Shown: positions 26,601-35,199 of the stretch, one piece after another | How the letters are laid out: every line of letters starts with the position of its first letter | Position numbering within the stretch: the first letter of the stretch is position 1 | Source of the DNA: CAZSHG01 sp964459995 | GTDB taxonomy: Bacteria; UBP14; UBA6098 | DNA: 64,000 nucleotides | Direction of reading: 5' to 3' | Assembly (NCBI GenBank): GCA_964459995.1 | Contig: CAYWOR010000001.1 | Span: 1 to 64,000 of the forward strand | The notes under the pieces: model-generated | Databases searched by the model: none | The model's input: only the letters and a program-made list of their open reading frames with translations | What the model was told of the DNA's origin: nothing | Made by a program: the position numbers and the translations under genes

Positions 26601-29254
26601 CAGAGGGCAGGGATGTTACTTTCACCCTTAACTGGAGTTGCTACTGCGGTTCCGGTTCTGAGGATTTTATTATCACAATCGGCGGCCCGAAACCGAGGCT
26701 TGTCTATGTTCCCCCTGCCGGTCTTAACGATGCTGTCGGCGGCGACGGCGATGGCTATCCAGAACCGGGGGAGACGGTTGTGATGTCTGTCAATCTTCGC
26801 AACGACGGCACCGAGAACGCGACATCTGTGAGAGGCAGAATTTCAGAGTCCGATCCATATATCTCGATTACCGATAATTACGCCCAATGGCCGAATATAG
26901 CCATCGGCGCGACCCAAACCTCCCTCGCGAATCATTTCGCATTCAGTATCGGTGCGACTACCCCATGCGGACATGTTGTCGAATTCACCCTAATTGACAC
27001 ATGCAATACCGATAGGGTTGATACGAATCTTATCTCCGTTACGATTCAAAGCCCGAACGCCGATCTTTCAGTCGATGGGTTCTCTATCGACGACGGCACT
27101 GGCGGCGATGGCGACGGAATTCCCGAGGCCGGCGAGACTTTCCGCATGGCGGTTACTCTTGCGAATAACATCGCATCCAATGCCCACAGCATCTCAGGCA
27201 CTATTTCTTCCTTCGATCCATATATCACGATAATCGACAACACTGCCGATTGGCCGGATATTGCAGGGTTGGGAAGCGCCATTTCTTTCGCACCGCATTT
27301 TACAATTCAGGCTGATCCGTTGACCCCCTATCTTCACGAAGCGACGATAACATTAAACTGGACATCTTGGTGCGGATCTGCCAGCGAAGCGATTCTACTG
27401 ACTATTGGCGATCCATCGGATGTTGCGCCCGAAGCTCCGGAATTGGCGAGGCCTTTCCCCTTCGAGAGGATTGGTGACGGTGCTGGTTCGACCGAACCAC
27501 GTCTCTCATGGTTTGTGCCCTCGGACGCCGACGGCGATGCGCTTAATTTCGAGGTTCGTTTCGGAACGAATGCTTCTATGGTTGGGGCGACGGATGTCGA
27601 AAGCATTTCCGACGACAGCGGCTTTTCGCCTTCTCCGCCGGTTGCAGAGGGTTCCGGTTCTGCGGGCTACGATGTTAACTCGCAGGGCGAGGGTGCTTTA
27701 ACCGACGGCTCCACATATTGGTGGGATGCCCGTGCCTATGATGGAAACCGTTGGGGCGCATATTCTTCGAGCAGGTCATTTACAATCGACACGGATAAAA
27801 CACAGCCGGACTGGCATCAGACGACCGACGCACAGTTCCAAACAGGCTCTATAACCAATCTAACCGTTGAGTCGGACAGAGTGATTTCCGGGCAGGGGAT
27901 AAACATAATCTTCGAAGACGATTTCGAGGGGTATTCCTCGCAGGCGGAGTTTGAGGCGGAATGGTACACACCTACAACGAACTATTCAAACTGTAGTTAC
28001 AGCTGGTCAACACTTGCGGCATATTCACCCACACATTCTATCCGTATATATGACGCAAGCACATCTCGACGAGCATGTATCGGCCATACATTTTCTCCCA
28101 TGACCGAGGGATTTATTTCAGTTAGGTCAGGATTGAGCACAACATCTCAAGGGGAGATACTTCGACTTAGCAATGGCGATTGGGGCACACGCAGGGCACA
28201 ATTATATTATAGAGATGGCTATGTTGCCTATTGGAACGGCACTACACGATACTCACTTCAGCCAATACTAGTTGGATATTGGCAACATTTCCGTATCGAC
28301 TTCAATAGTTCAGCAAATGAGATTTATGTAACGATCAACGACACATCAGTTTATGGCCCATTCACTTATGAGGGAAGTCCTACGGCAATAGATAGGTTTA
28401 CAAGTGGTGAATACACGGCGACCAGCCAATATACGGGAACATATTATTTCGACGACTATCTTGTCGGCCAGGAGGGTGGCGCGAGCGATGGTGTTATTAT
28501 CTCCGAGCCGATAATTCTCGGCTGGAATGAGGGATTTACTGCATGGGAAGCCGCCGAATGGACTCAGGGCACCGGCGACTCTGTAGTAGTTGTCTGTGAT
28601 CAACGTTCCGGGGGCGCATGGACGCCATTCGATTCCGCGACAACATCAGGAACAATCGGCACATTAGATTTGTCCGGTCTTGGCTCGACCGACACGATTC
28701 GTCTTCGCGGAAAGCTTTCGACATCGGGCGGTAATCAGGCCGAGTTATTCGATTGGTCTGTCAGCTGGGCTTTCGGTTCCTTGGGAATCGAGGTTCGAAA
28801 AGGCGGACCGGGCGGGCCTTTTTATAACTCGTCCACATGGGATATTGGCCAACTCGATGAAGGTGCTTCTGTGATAATGAACTCCGGCGAATCTGCCTAT
28901 ATTAAAAACACAGGGTCGGTTCCTATCGATATCCGTCTAAAGGCCGAAACGCCAAATTGGACGCTCGCGAACTCCGCCGGAGCCGACGAAATCCTTCTCA
29001 TGGGGCTTTTCGATCTCGAATCTTCCCCACCAATCGCAATAGATTTCACATCACCGACCGATGTTCTTACCCAAGTATTCAAGCTTTCCGGCGGAACCGA
29101 TCCGGAACCTTTCGCCACGGACGCCTCTAACGGCGTGAATGTATCAATAGGTGCCGGAAGGTTCCTGTATATTTATTTCGGTGCTCCGACCTCGAATACA
29201 TTCCCTTCGCAACAGACAATAACTATCACAGTCGAGGCGCAGTCGAGTATGTAA
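23612..29254 (+). CDS. giant secreted subtilisin-family (S8) serine protease
   Basis: 1880 aa. Signal peptide about 1-20, propeptide to about 230, subtilase domain about 285-585 with catalytic Asp in YLDSGLD (about 296), His in GGHGTHVGG (about 356) and Ser in GGTSMACP (about 555). After a P-domain-like part come four tandem repeats of about 117 residues (roughly 790-1266), each with a GGDxDGxxExxE acidic loop that looks calcium-binding and a later YI(T/S)(F/I)TDN...WP(D/N)I core. Then FN3-like and lectin-like modules to the end. Unlike its neighbours it has no PNPFN sorting domain. Start ATG follows GGAG; probably co-expressed with the C25-like gene. Confidence 0.9.
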   Translation: MPIRNYLLCIFAVFAISSLADPVPLFKVAGVLDETALTVGTMPNEDETPRHESLMLRFAANPFQSSQGIPASPIPELEFRGFERDFGYYIVQFSVPLDNSVREKIIDLAKETPLGAQSFGYIPDNAIVYRLAKKYLDTIRALPEVRWVGPLEPQFRALHQLFIDPGEPDEDGRVELIIQIFHNDDHEALAGILEEMGAELVDVTRGFQSEYIVLKCKPEAVSKIASVAAHFEGTEWVERKYPNKLFNDWSRWITQSYNFTGMYSGSRLYAQMSVDLAHVPIYRRGLYGQGQLVGYLDSGLDTNSIFFCDPGVTVPKYTGWTPPTDTGHRKIRAYNRGSTTTGDFDDIDNTMGGHGTHVGGSIAGENRTNSPTSGTYDIGDGMAPLARLVFTDGALGTSGIYTPSDMHTLFNYARNCGARLHSNSYGSSSPTYYNTSARQCDLFMWNYKDFLIFFAAGNDNTPPGVARVASYGVAKNMATIGATETGFGYNSSTYSNPGSTAGNNPENMAEFSSHGPSDEGIRKPNFAVPGGWYIWSADNIDGGSSCHTGVTYMGGTSMACPTSAGMAALVREYFIRGFYPSGAETPADAMTPSGSLTKAMLIAGTRNMTGSYTIDATNNTGHQDAPSMGQGWGRVVLDDAMYFNDGYGTDTRNLLVYDISPGFSLTGTHTYVVNCGSSTTESFKVVLSYSDYPSTVGAYAIVNNLNLEVQVDANSYKGNVFASSGSRSVTGGSYDAINPDEVVWLDGSTVASKQVIVNVHCTSVPYGGQSYALVIVGDLSPNEPNLVYYNHEIDDNAGGDNDGYAEKNETITMPIWLENLTGSAPATSVTATVSESSPYITFTDNSLNWPDIAPGANQRSNVDHCKFTVANDDATCGHVATITINWSADGGTYTGSDNFDIILGCPAPELEYAAHVIDDGAGGDGDGYPEPGESIRMPVSLTHVDGANAQDVSATLSTSDPYINITDATANWPNIAISGTEQSLADHFAFTILPGCPEGRDVTFTLNWSCYCGSGSEDFIITIGGPKPRLVYVPPAGLNDAVGGDGDGYPEPGETVVMSVNLRNDGTENATSVRGRISESDPYISITDNYAQWPNIAIGATQTSLANHFAFSIGATTPCGHVVEFTLIDTCNTDRVDTNLISVTIQSPNADLSVDGFSIDDGTGGDGDGIPEAGETFRMAVTLANNIASNAHSISGTISSFDPYITIIDNTADWPDIAGLGSAISFAPHFTIQADPLTPYLHEATITLNWTSWCGSASEAILLTIGDPSDVAPEAPELARPFPFERIGDGAGSTEPRLSWFVPSDADGDALNFEVRFGTNASMVGATDVESISDDSGFSPSPPVAEGSGSAGYDVNSQGEGALTDGSTYWWDARAYDGNRWGAYSSSRSFTIDTDKTQPDWHQTTDAQFQTGSITNLTVESDRVISGQGINIIFEDDFEGYSSQAEFEAEWYTPTTNYSNCSYSWSTLAAYSPTHSIRIYDASTSRRACIGHTFSPMTEGFISVRSGLSTTSQGEILRLSNGDWGTRRAQLYYRDGYVAYWNGTTRYSLQPILVGYWQHFRIDFNSSANEIYVTINDTSVYGPFTYEGSPTAIDRFTSGEYTATSQYTGTYYFDDYLVGQEGGASDGVIISEPIILGWNEGFTAWEAAEWTQGTGDSVVVVCDQRSGGAWTPFDSATTSGTIGTLDLSGLGSTDTIRLRGKLSTSGGNQAELFDWSVSWAFGSLGIEVRKGGPGGPFYNSSTWDIGQLDEGASVIMNSGESAYIKNTGSVPIDIRLKAETPNWTLANSAGADEILLMGLFDLESSPPIAIDFTSPTDVLTQVFKLSGGTDPEPFATDASNGVNVSIGAGRFLYIYFGAPTSNTFPSQQTITITVEAQSSM

Positions 29255-29259
29255 CACAT

Positions 29260-29535
29260 TGGGGGCGTCGAGCGGCAAAGGCGCCCCCGGTCGGCAATTA
29301 GTCTTTACTCCAAAATTCGCTTTTTCCCCGGAAATTCCCGCTTATGCTTAAGTTGCGCCTTTGCCGCCGAGGGCAAATCGCGTTGGGAAATTTCTGATTT
29401 ATGCACAGAACTGGATGTCGCGATTTGCCCTGCCCCGCCGCATAATTAGCAAACGTAGCGAAAGCGTGGATGGGGAGAGAAGTTTTGGACTTTGAGAGAG
29501 TTTTAGAGATTCGAGCGGCGGGGCCGACGCCCCCA
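29260..29535. repeat. cloverleaf element 2: nested inverted repeats
   Basis: Fills the 292-nt gap between convergent genes. Outer 11-bp stem 29260-29270 / 29525-29535 (TGGGGGCGTCG). Arm 1 29272-29367: 13-bp stem GCGGCAAAGGCGC, 70-nt loop. Arm 2 29370-29431: 13-bp stem AGGGCAAATCGCG, 36-nt loop. Arm 3 29432-29524: 10-bp stem GCCCCGCCGC, 73-nt loop. Arms 2, 3 and the outer stem abut directly; one and two unpaired bases flank arm 1. Same layout and outer core as elements 1 and 3. Confidence 0.9.
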
Positions 29536-29546
29536 TTGGCGCGCAA

Positions 29547-31448
29547 TCAGCGACTTTCGAGAAGCTTTTCGATTTCATCCCAACGATCGAGTTTTTCTTC
29601 GAGATTCGCTGTGAGCTTGTCATACTCGCGTTGAAGAGCGAACATGCGGTTCCAATCATCGGCAAGCTCGTGGTCGGACATAAGCTCAAGCACCTTGGTT
29701 CTTTCCGCTTCGATTTCATGCACTAAGACTTCGATTTCTTCAAGTTCACACCGAAGCTTAACAACATTTACCGATTTATTGTAAGATTTCTTTTCGAGAG
29801 GCGGTTTTGGTTTTTCCGGTTCCGGTTTGGTTTGTTTGACTTCGGGCGCTTTGGGTTCATTGCGGAAATACTCTCGACGTTCGAGATAAAACTCGAAACC
29901 GCCATCGAAAGCGCGGATTCCATCAGACTCGAACGCGAGAATTTTATTGACAGAATTCCTGAGGAAATATCGGTCATGGCTAACAACGATAAGAGTGCCG
30001 TCATAATCGTGAAGCGCGCGTTCCAGCGTTTCTCGCGAAGGAATATCAAGATGGTTGGTCGGCTCGTCGAGAAGAAGGAAATTCGATTTTGAAAGCAGAA
30101 GCTTGAGAAGTGCTACACGCGCCATCTCGCCACCGGAGAATGTTGATAACGGTCGCAATATTGTGTCATCACCGCGAAGCGAAAAAAGCGCGAGAGAGCT
30201 TCGAATAGCCTCCTCGCCCATTCCGGGATCGAAATCATGAATCTCACGGAATGCCGATTTCGATTCATCTACATCGGCAAAACTCTGAGAATAGAACCCC
30301 ATAGAAATTCCGGTGCCGATTCGCACAGAACCGCCATCCGGTGCACGTCTTCCAGCGAAAATTGACAATAACGTCGTTTTACCGCAACCATTTGGACCGA
30401 CAATACCGATTTTTTCGCCACGGCTTACGAACATATTAAATCCCTCGAAAAGCTTCCGTTCGCCGATACTCGCGGCTAAATCCCTCACGCGAAGCACATC
30501 ATCTCCACCGCGCGCGGCAGTCTTGAACCGCATCCTGATTTCATCAGCTCTCGGCGGAGGCAAAATTCGTTCGAGCTTTTCGAGCGATTTTCTGCGCGAC
30601 TGCGCCTGTTTCGTCTTTTGCCCCGCGATGTTCTTCCGAATGAAATCCTCTACACGCTTTATCTCCGCCCTTTGCTCCTCGAATTTTTTCCAAAGAGTTT
30701 CGTCCTGACGATCGCGCTCTTCGCGATATTGCGAATAATTGCCCACAAATCTTAAAATTTCGGAGTTTCGCACCTCTAAAATCTCAGTGCTTATCTCGTC
30801 GAGAAAAAACCTGTCGTGCGAAACCACAATATAGGTCTTGCCGCAGTTTTTTAGATAATCCGCAAGCCAAAGAAGGCCGTCATAATCGATATGGTTCGTC
30901 GGCTCGTCCATCAGCAGGATGTCTGGGTCTTGAAGAAGCAACGAGGCGAGCGCCGCGCGGTTCCGCTCCCCGCCGGAAAGCCTGTCCACAGGTGTTCCGA
31001 ACTGCGATTCCGCGAAACCCAATCCCCCCAAAACCGCCTCGACACGACTCGCGAAATTATATCCATCCAACTGGCAGAAACGGTTTTCGACCTGCTTATA
31101 TTCGGTCATATCGCTATGGTCGAGGCCATCGGCGGTAAGCTCTCGCATTTTAGATTCCAGCTCAGGAATCTCCGGGTGGCTGTGATAAACAGCTTCGACA
31201 AGCGGATATCCGCCGCCCAAACGGTGTTCCTGATGAAGCATACCTATTCGAATGCCCCTCTGTCTATGCACGAACCCCGATGTCGGTTCTAACTCGCCGA
31301 AAATAACCGAAAGAAGCGTAGTTTTGCCATCGCCGTTCATCCCAACGAGGCCAAAATGGTCGTTCTGCTCGATATTGAGCGTGACATTTTCCAGAATCGG
31401 GCCTGCCCCGAAATCTACAGTGATATTATCTAAGTTAATAAGCGGCAT
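29547..31448 (-). CDS. ABC-F family ATP-binding protein
   Basis: A 633-aa soluble protein with two ABC ATPase domains joined by a charged helical linker (about 240-310, rich in Arg/Lys/Glu). Walker A GMNGDGKTTLL (about 36-46) and GPNGCGKTTLL (about 352-362), signature LSGGE in the first domain and FSGGE in the second, Walker B LLMDEPTNHID and LLLDEPTNHLD. A C-terminal coiled coil follows. ABC-F proteins act on the ribosomal E site, as translation factors or antibiotic-protection factors; which one cannot be told here. It starts 4 nt after the priA stop, so it is coupled to priA. Confidence 0.92.
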   Translation of the reverse strand: MPLINLDNITVDFGAGPILENVTLNIEQNDHFGLVGMNGDGKTTLLSVIFGELEPTSGFVHRQRGIRIGMLHQEHRLGGGYPLVEAVYHSHPEIPELESKMRELTADGLDHSDMTEYKQVENRFCQLDGYNFASRVEAVLGGLGFAESQFGTPVDRLSGGERNRAALASLLLQDPDILLMDEPTNHIDYDGLLWLADYLKNCGKTYIVVSHDRFFLDEISTEILEVRNSEILRFVGNYSQYREERDRQDETLWKKFEEQRAEIKRVEDFIRKNIAGQKTKQAQSRRKSLEKLERILPPPRADEIRMRFKTAARGGDDVLRVRDLAASIGERKLFEGFNMFVSRGEKIGIVGPNGCGKTTLLSIFAGRRAPDGGSVRIGTGISMGFYSQSFADVDESKSAFREIHDFDPGMGEEAIRSSLALFSLRGDDTILRPLSTFSGGEMARVALLKLLLSKSNFLLLDEPTNHLDIPSRETLERALHDYDGTLIVVSHDRYFLRNSVNKILAFESDGIRAFDGGFEFYLERREYFRNEPKAPEVKQTKPEPEKPKPPLEKKSYNKSVNVVKLRCELEEIEVLVHEIEAERTKVLELMSDHELADDWNRMFALQREYDKLTANLEEKLDRWDEIEKLLESR

Positions 31449-31452
31449 AATG

Positions 31453-33873
31453 TTATAAAAGAGTAATCGGATCTACAATAAGTTTAAAATCTATATTTCC
31501 GCCCCAGTTTGCAAGCAATCCTTTAAGAATTTTCACCGAAACGGCAAGTTTTTCGGTTTTCAGCATGAGATGCCATCTATACTGCCCGCGAAGCTTTGTC
31601 AGTGGGCAGGACGCAGGGCCGAGAAGCCGATATTTCGAGCCGTCGCGGTCGATTCGAGCCAATTCACGCGTGAGCCTGAAAACAGCCGTTCTAACCTCCG
31701 AGGGATCCTCGCCGCGCGCAACTATACGAATAATTCGCCCGAAAGGCGGATATTTCAACTCTTCGCGTGCCTTCAATTCTATCTCGAAAAAGGATTCGAC
31801 ATCGCCGTTCACAGAAAAATCGACCGCCGCAGAATCCGGCCTGTAGGTCTGTATAATAACCTCTCCGCGAATATCGCTTCGTCCGGCGCGACCCGAAACC
31901 TGAGTAAGAAGCTGAAAAATCCTCTCGCCACTTCGAAAATCCGGAATCGCCAGCCCGATATCGGCGTTCAAAACTCCAACCAGTGCGACGTCCGGGAAAT
32001 CATGCCCCTTCGCGATCATCTGCGTGCCGATAAGAACCGCGCCGGCTGTTTTCGAATACTCCGAAAGAACCTTCGCGTGCCCTTCCCATCGCGCAGTGTC
32101 GGCATCGAGACGGAAAATTCGTTCAGTCGGCATAATTTGTTCAAGCTCCTCCTCGATTCTTTGCGTTCCACGCCCGCGATAAAGAAACTCCGAGCCTCCG
32201 CAATTCGGGCAAAGATCCGTGGGGCGCTCCTCATGCCCGCAATAATGACATCGCAGGGTTTTATCGACGCTGTGATATGTCAGACCGATTCCACAATCCT
32301 CGCAGGTCGGAATGAAGCCACATTTGTCGCATTGAAGATAGGCCGAATATCCGCGCCGGTTCAGTAAAAGCATCGCACGATGCCCCGAAGAAATGACCTC
32401 GACAATCTTTTCGCGAAGCAAATTCGAGAATGGCGAGAAATTCTTGTTCTCCTCATGTTCTACAGCCATATCGACAATTCGGACCCCCGGCAATTGTGCA
32501 CCCGGAACACGCTCGGGAATTCGAAGCAGTTTGTATTTCCCCTCACGTGCATTATGATAGCTCTCGGCAGAGGGCGTCGCTGTGCCGAGAACGACCGGAC
32601 AACCCTCTATATGCCCGCGCATAACCGCGACATCGCGGGCGTTGTAATATGGCGGTGGCTCGTCCTGTTTATACGATGCTTCATGCTCCTCATCGACCAC
32701 GATTAGGCCGAGATTCCGCACAGGCGCAAAAACAGCGCTTCGAGGGCCGATTGCGATATTTAAATCGCCCGATATAATCCTTCGCCACGAATCGAAACGC
32801 TCGCCCGGCTTGAGTCCGGAGTGCAGAATCGCCACCTCGCCCGGGAATCTCTGCTCGAACCTTTGACGCAAAAGCGGTGTCAGCGCGATTTCCGGCACGA
32901 GCACTAAAACCCCCTTGCCAAGCTTGCGCGCGAACTCGGCAGATTTGAGATAAACCTCGGTTTTGCCGCTTCCGGTAACCCCCCAAAGCAACGAAGTCTC
33001 GAATTTCCCTCTGCCTATCGCCTCGCTAATCGCTTTATACGCTTCGCCTTGCGGCTCTGTCAGGACGAGACCCTCTGCGGTGGGAGCGGCGACATGCAAA
33101 TCATCGACCTCACGATAGACCTCTTCCTCGGATTCACTCAGCCAACCCTTATCTATAGCGGTTCTTACAGCGCCGGCTCCGAAAAGACCCGATATTTTCC
33201 GTTTGGGTTGCGAAGATTTATTCGCAATAAAATATTCGAGTAATTCTCTCTGTTTGTGGGCATTTGCGGGAAGATTTGCAAGTGCTTCGAGCAAAGCCGG
33301 TTTATCTATCGAGGGTGCAATTATCGATTGAGTCAGCGGCTTTTTTGTAGCCTTTATTTCAAGCGAAATATCCGCTAAACCCCGCGAAATAAGCTCTTCG
33401 AGAGCCGAATAGAAACCGTTTTCGCCCACCTTTTCTCTAAGCCAATTCTCAGGAGCGATTATCTTTTGCCGAAGAAGCTCATAGATTATCATCGATTTTT
33501 TCGGCAAACCTTTAGTATCAGCGCCGTCTTCGAAACGGACGATTCTATCGACCTCATAACCGACTCCACCCGGAAGCGCCGCACGGAAAGCATCCCCCGG
33601 CGAACAGGCGTAATAATCATAAAGCCATTTAAGAAGTTGCACAAGATTTTCCGAAAAAACAGGCTCCTCGTCGGGACAGGCCGATATCGCGCGGATCCGC
33701 TTGAGATCACATTTCTCCGCAAGCCCGACAACAACGCCGACCGTGTGTGTGTTGCGAAATGGCACAACCACGCGCATTCCCACCCGGACGTCCCCTTTCG
33801 CCCACTCGGGAATCTCATAGGTAAGTGTGAAATCCGGCCCGCCCGGAATCGCTATTTCAGCGAACTTTTCGAT
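31453..33873 (-). CDS. priA: primosomal replication helicase PriA (possible ATC start)
   Basis: PriA restarts stalled replication forks. Helicase motifs: Walker A GVTGSGKTEVY, DEEH box (VVDEEHEASYKQ), GTATPSAE, and the paired zinc ribbon CDKCGFIPTCEDC ... CHYCG ... CPNCGG. The first canonical start is GTG at 33783 (776 aa), but the in-frame sequence upstream is clearly PriA N-terminus (KFAEIAIPGGPDFTLTYEIP, then EWAKGDVRVG). This homology runs to codon ATC at 33873-33871, which has AAGGGA at proper spacing on its 5' side and a terminator T-run just before that. No ATG, GTG or TTG lies in between, so initiation at ATC is proposed (806 aa). A sequencing error is the alternative. Confidence 0.88.
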   Translation of the reverse strand: MEKFAEIAIPGGPDFTLTYEIPEWAKGDVRVGMRVVVPFRNTHTVGVVVGLAEKCDLKRIRAISACPDEEPVFSENLVQLLKWLYDYYACSPGDAFRAALPGGVGYEVDRIVRFEDGADTKGLPKKSMIIYELLRQKIIAPENWLREKVGENGFYSALEELISRGLADISLEIKATKKPLTQSIIAPSIDKPALLEALANLPANAHKQRELLEYFIANKSSQPKRKISGLFGAGAVRTAIDKGWLSESEEEVYREVDDLHVAAPTAEGLVLTEPQGEAYKAISEAIGRGKFETSLLWGVTGSGKTEVYLKSAEFARKLGKGVLVLVPEIALTPLLRQRFEQRFPGEVAILHSGLKPGERFDSWRRIISGDLNIAIGPRSAVFAPVRNLGLIVVDEEHEASYKQDEPPPYYNARDVAVMRGHIEGCPVVLGTATPSAESYHNAREGKYKLLRIPERVPGAQLPGVRIVDMAVEHEENKNFSPFSNLLREKIVEVISSGHRAMLLLNRRGYSAYLQCDKCGFIPTCEDCGIGLTYHSVDKTLRCHYCGHEERPTDLCPNCGGSEFLYRGRGTQRIEEELEQIMPTERIFRLDADTARWEGHAKVLSEYSKTAGAVLIGTQMIAKGHDFPDVALVGVLNADIGLAIPDFRSGERIFQLLTQVSGRAGRSDIRGEVIIQTYRPDSAAVDFSVNGDVESFFEIELKAREELKYPPFGRIIRIVARGEDPSEVRTAVFRLTRELARIDRDGSKYRLLGPASCPLTKLRGQYRWHLMLKTEKLAVSVKILKGLLANWGGNIDFKLIVDPITLL

Positions 33874-33888
33874 TCTTTTTCCCTTCCG

Positions 33889-33916
33889 AAAAAAAAGGGA
33901 ACCCCGCCGGGCTCCC
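33889..33916 (-). terminator. rho-independent terminator of the TPR lipoprotein gene
   Basis: On the minus strand GGGAGCCC, GGCG, GGGTTCCC and then a run of T, about 25 nt after the stop of the gene ending at 33942. It lies immediately before the priA ribosome binding site. Confidence 0.85.
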
Positions 33917-33941
33917 TATTTTAGACCTATTCAGGCAGATT

Positions 33942-35114
33942 TTAGTTGCCGCAAGCGTCCAGTCCGGCCTGAGCTTTGGCTGTGCCGTCTGCGTCGCCCT
34001 TTTCATTATATGCTATTTTCAGCAGTGCCCATGGCGCGCACCATTTTGGGAAATCCTTTGTAACCGGCCCGAGAAGTTTGACAGCTTCATCGTAGTTCTT
34101 CGAATCCATTTCATCCAAAGCCAGCACGACTTTCTCGGCGGCGGAGCCTTTTGCAGTGTTGCCGGTGCGTTTGAGGCTAATTGCAAACTGAAGCCATCCA
34201 AGAGAGTTCTGCGGATCGTTTGCGACCAATTTCTCGCCAATCTCCGCAGATTTGGTGTAATTCTCAGCCTTATAATGTGCTACCGTGAGGTTATAAAGCG
34301 CGTCGGCGTTGTTCGGGTCCATATCGACAACCTTCTGGAACTTGTCCGCCGCTCCGTTGTAATCCTCGCCGTTGAAAAGCAAAGTCCCATAATCGAACAG
34401 AACATCCGGGTTGTCCGAATATTGTTCCACAGCCTTATCGAGAACAGCCTTGGCCTCCTGAGTTTTGCCCTGTTGCATCAAAACCCTGCCCTGAAGAAGA
34501 TAAACATCGACATCCGGCTTGCCTTCGGCGATGATTTTGCCGAGAATTCTTTCGGCCTCATCGGCTTTGCCGGCGTTGAATTCCCTCACCGCGATATTTT
34601 TGGCATATTCAGCGTTCATAGGATTAAGCTCGTATGCCTTGCGATAAGCTTCGTAGGACTTATCCTCTTCGCCAAGCTGGTCGTAGAAATAGGCCAGATT
34701 CACCCAACCGTCGGTGAAAGTTGGGTCGATGCTCACCGCGGTCAATGTGCTTTGCATCGCTCTGTCCCATTGCTTTTGCTCGCCGAAACGAATACCTCTA
34801 TTAAAATGTTCGACTCTCTTGTCCTGACGCCAATCCGCGATATCGCGTGAGGTGTTCGGGTCGAGTTCGAGCGCGGTGTCGAAAGCTTTGGTCATCTGCG
34901 GAATGCTGTCCATTTCAGCGAAAAGCTTCCCCATTATAAGAAAAACTTCGGCATTAGTCGGTTCTTTTTCCGATGCCCTTTTAAGCTGATCGAGAGCCGC
35001 GGGGTAGTCCTTCTGTTGAATATAGACCCTCGCCGCAGTCATCTCGGCACTCTGGCAAGCCATAAAAGCTATACCCAGCGCGATTGCGAGAAGCACTATA
35101 TATCTCTTTTTCAT
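33942..35114 (-). CDS. TPR-repeat lipoprotein
   Basis: A 390-aa protein of about nine tetratricopeptide repeats (for example YPAALDQLKRASEKEPTNAE, YEAYRKAYELNPMNAEYAKN). The ATG at 35114 is chosen since GGAGG precedes it and it opens a lipoprotein-type signal MKKRYIVLLAIALGIAFMAC with cysteine at residue 20; the longer reading from 35192 has no such support. It is probably a membrane-anchored periplasmic or outer membrane scaffold. A terminator follows the stop. Confidence 0.88.
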   Translation of the reverse strand: MKKRYIVLLAIALGIAFMACQSAEMTAARVYIQQKDYPAALDQLKRASEKEPTNAEVFLIMGKLFAEMDSIPQMTKAFDTALELDPNTSRDIADWRQDKRVEHFNRGIRFGEQKQWDRAMQSTLTAVSIDPTFTDGWVNLAYFYDQLGEEDKSYEAYRKAYELNPMNAEYAKNIAVREFNAGKADEAERILGKIIAEGKPDVDVYLLQGRVLMQQGKTQEAKAVLDKAVEQYSDNPDVLFDYGTLLFNGEDYNGAADKFQKVVDMDPNNADALYNLTVAHYKAENYTKSAEIGEKLVANDPQNSLGWLQFAISLKRTGNTAKGSAAEKVVLALDEMDSKNYDEAVKLLGPVTKDFPKWCAPWALLKIAYNEKGDADGTAKAQAGLDACGN

Positions 35115-35199
35115 TTTACCTCCAGTAAAATTCGAATATCGAACTATTAAAGATATGATTTTGCTTTCGACGCGCAAGTTTTTTTCGGGCAAAAATGAA

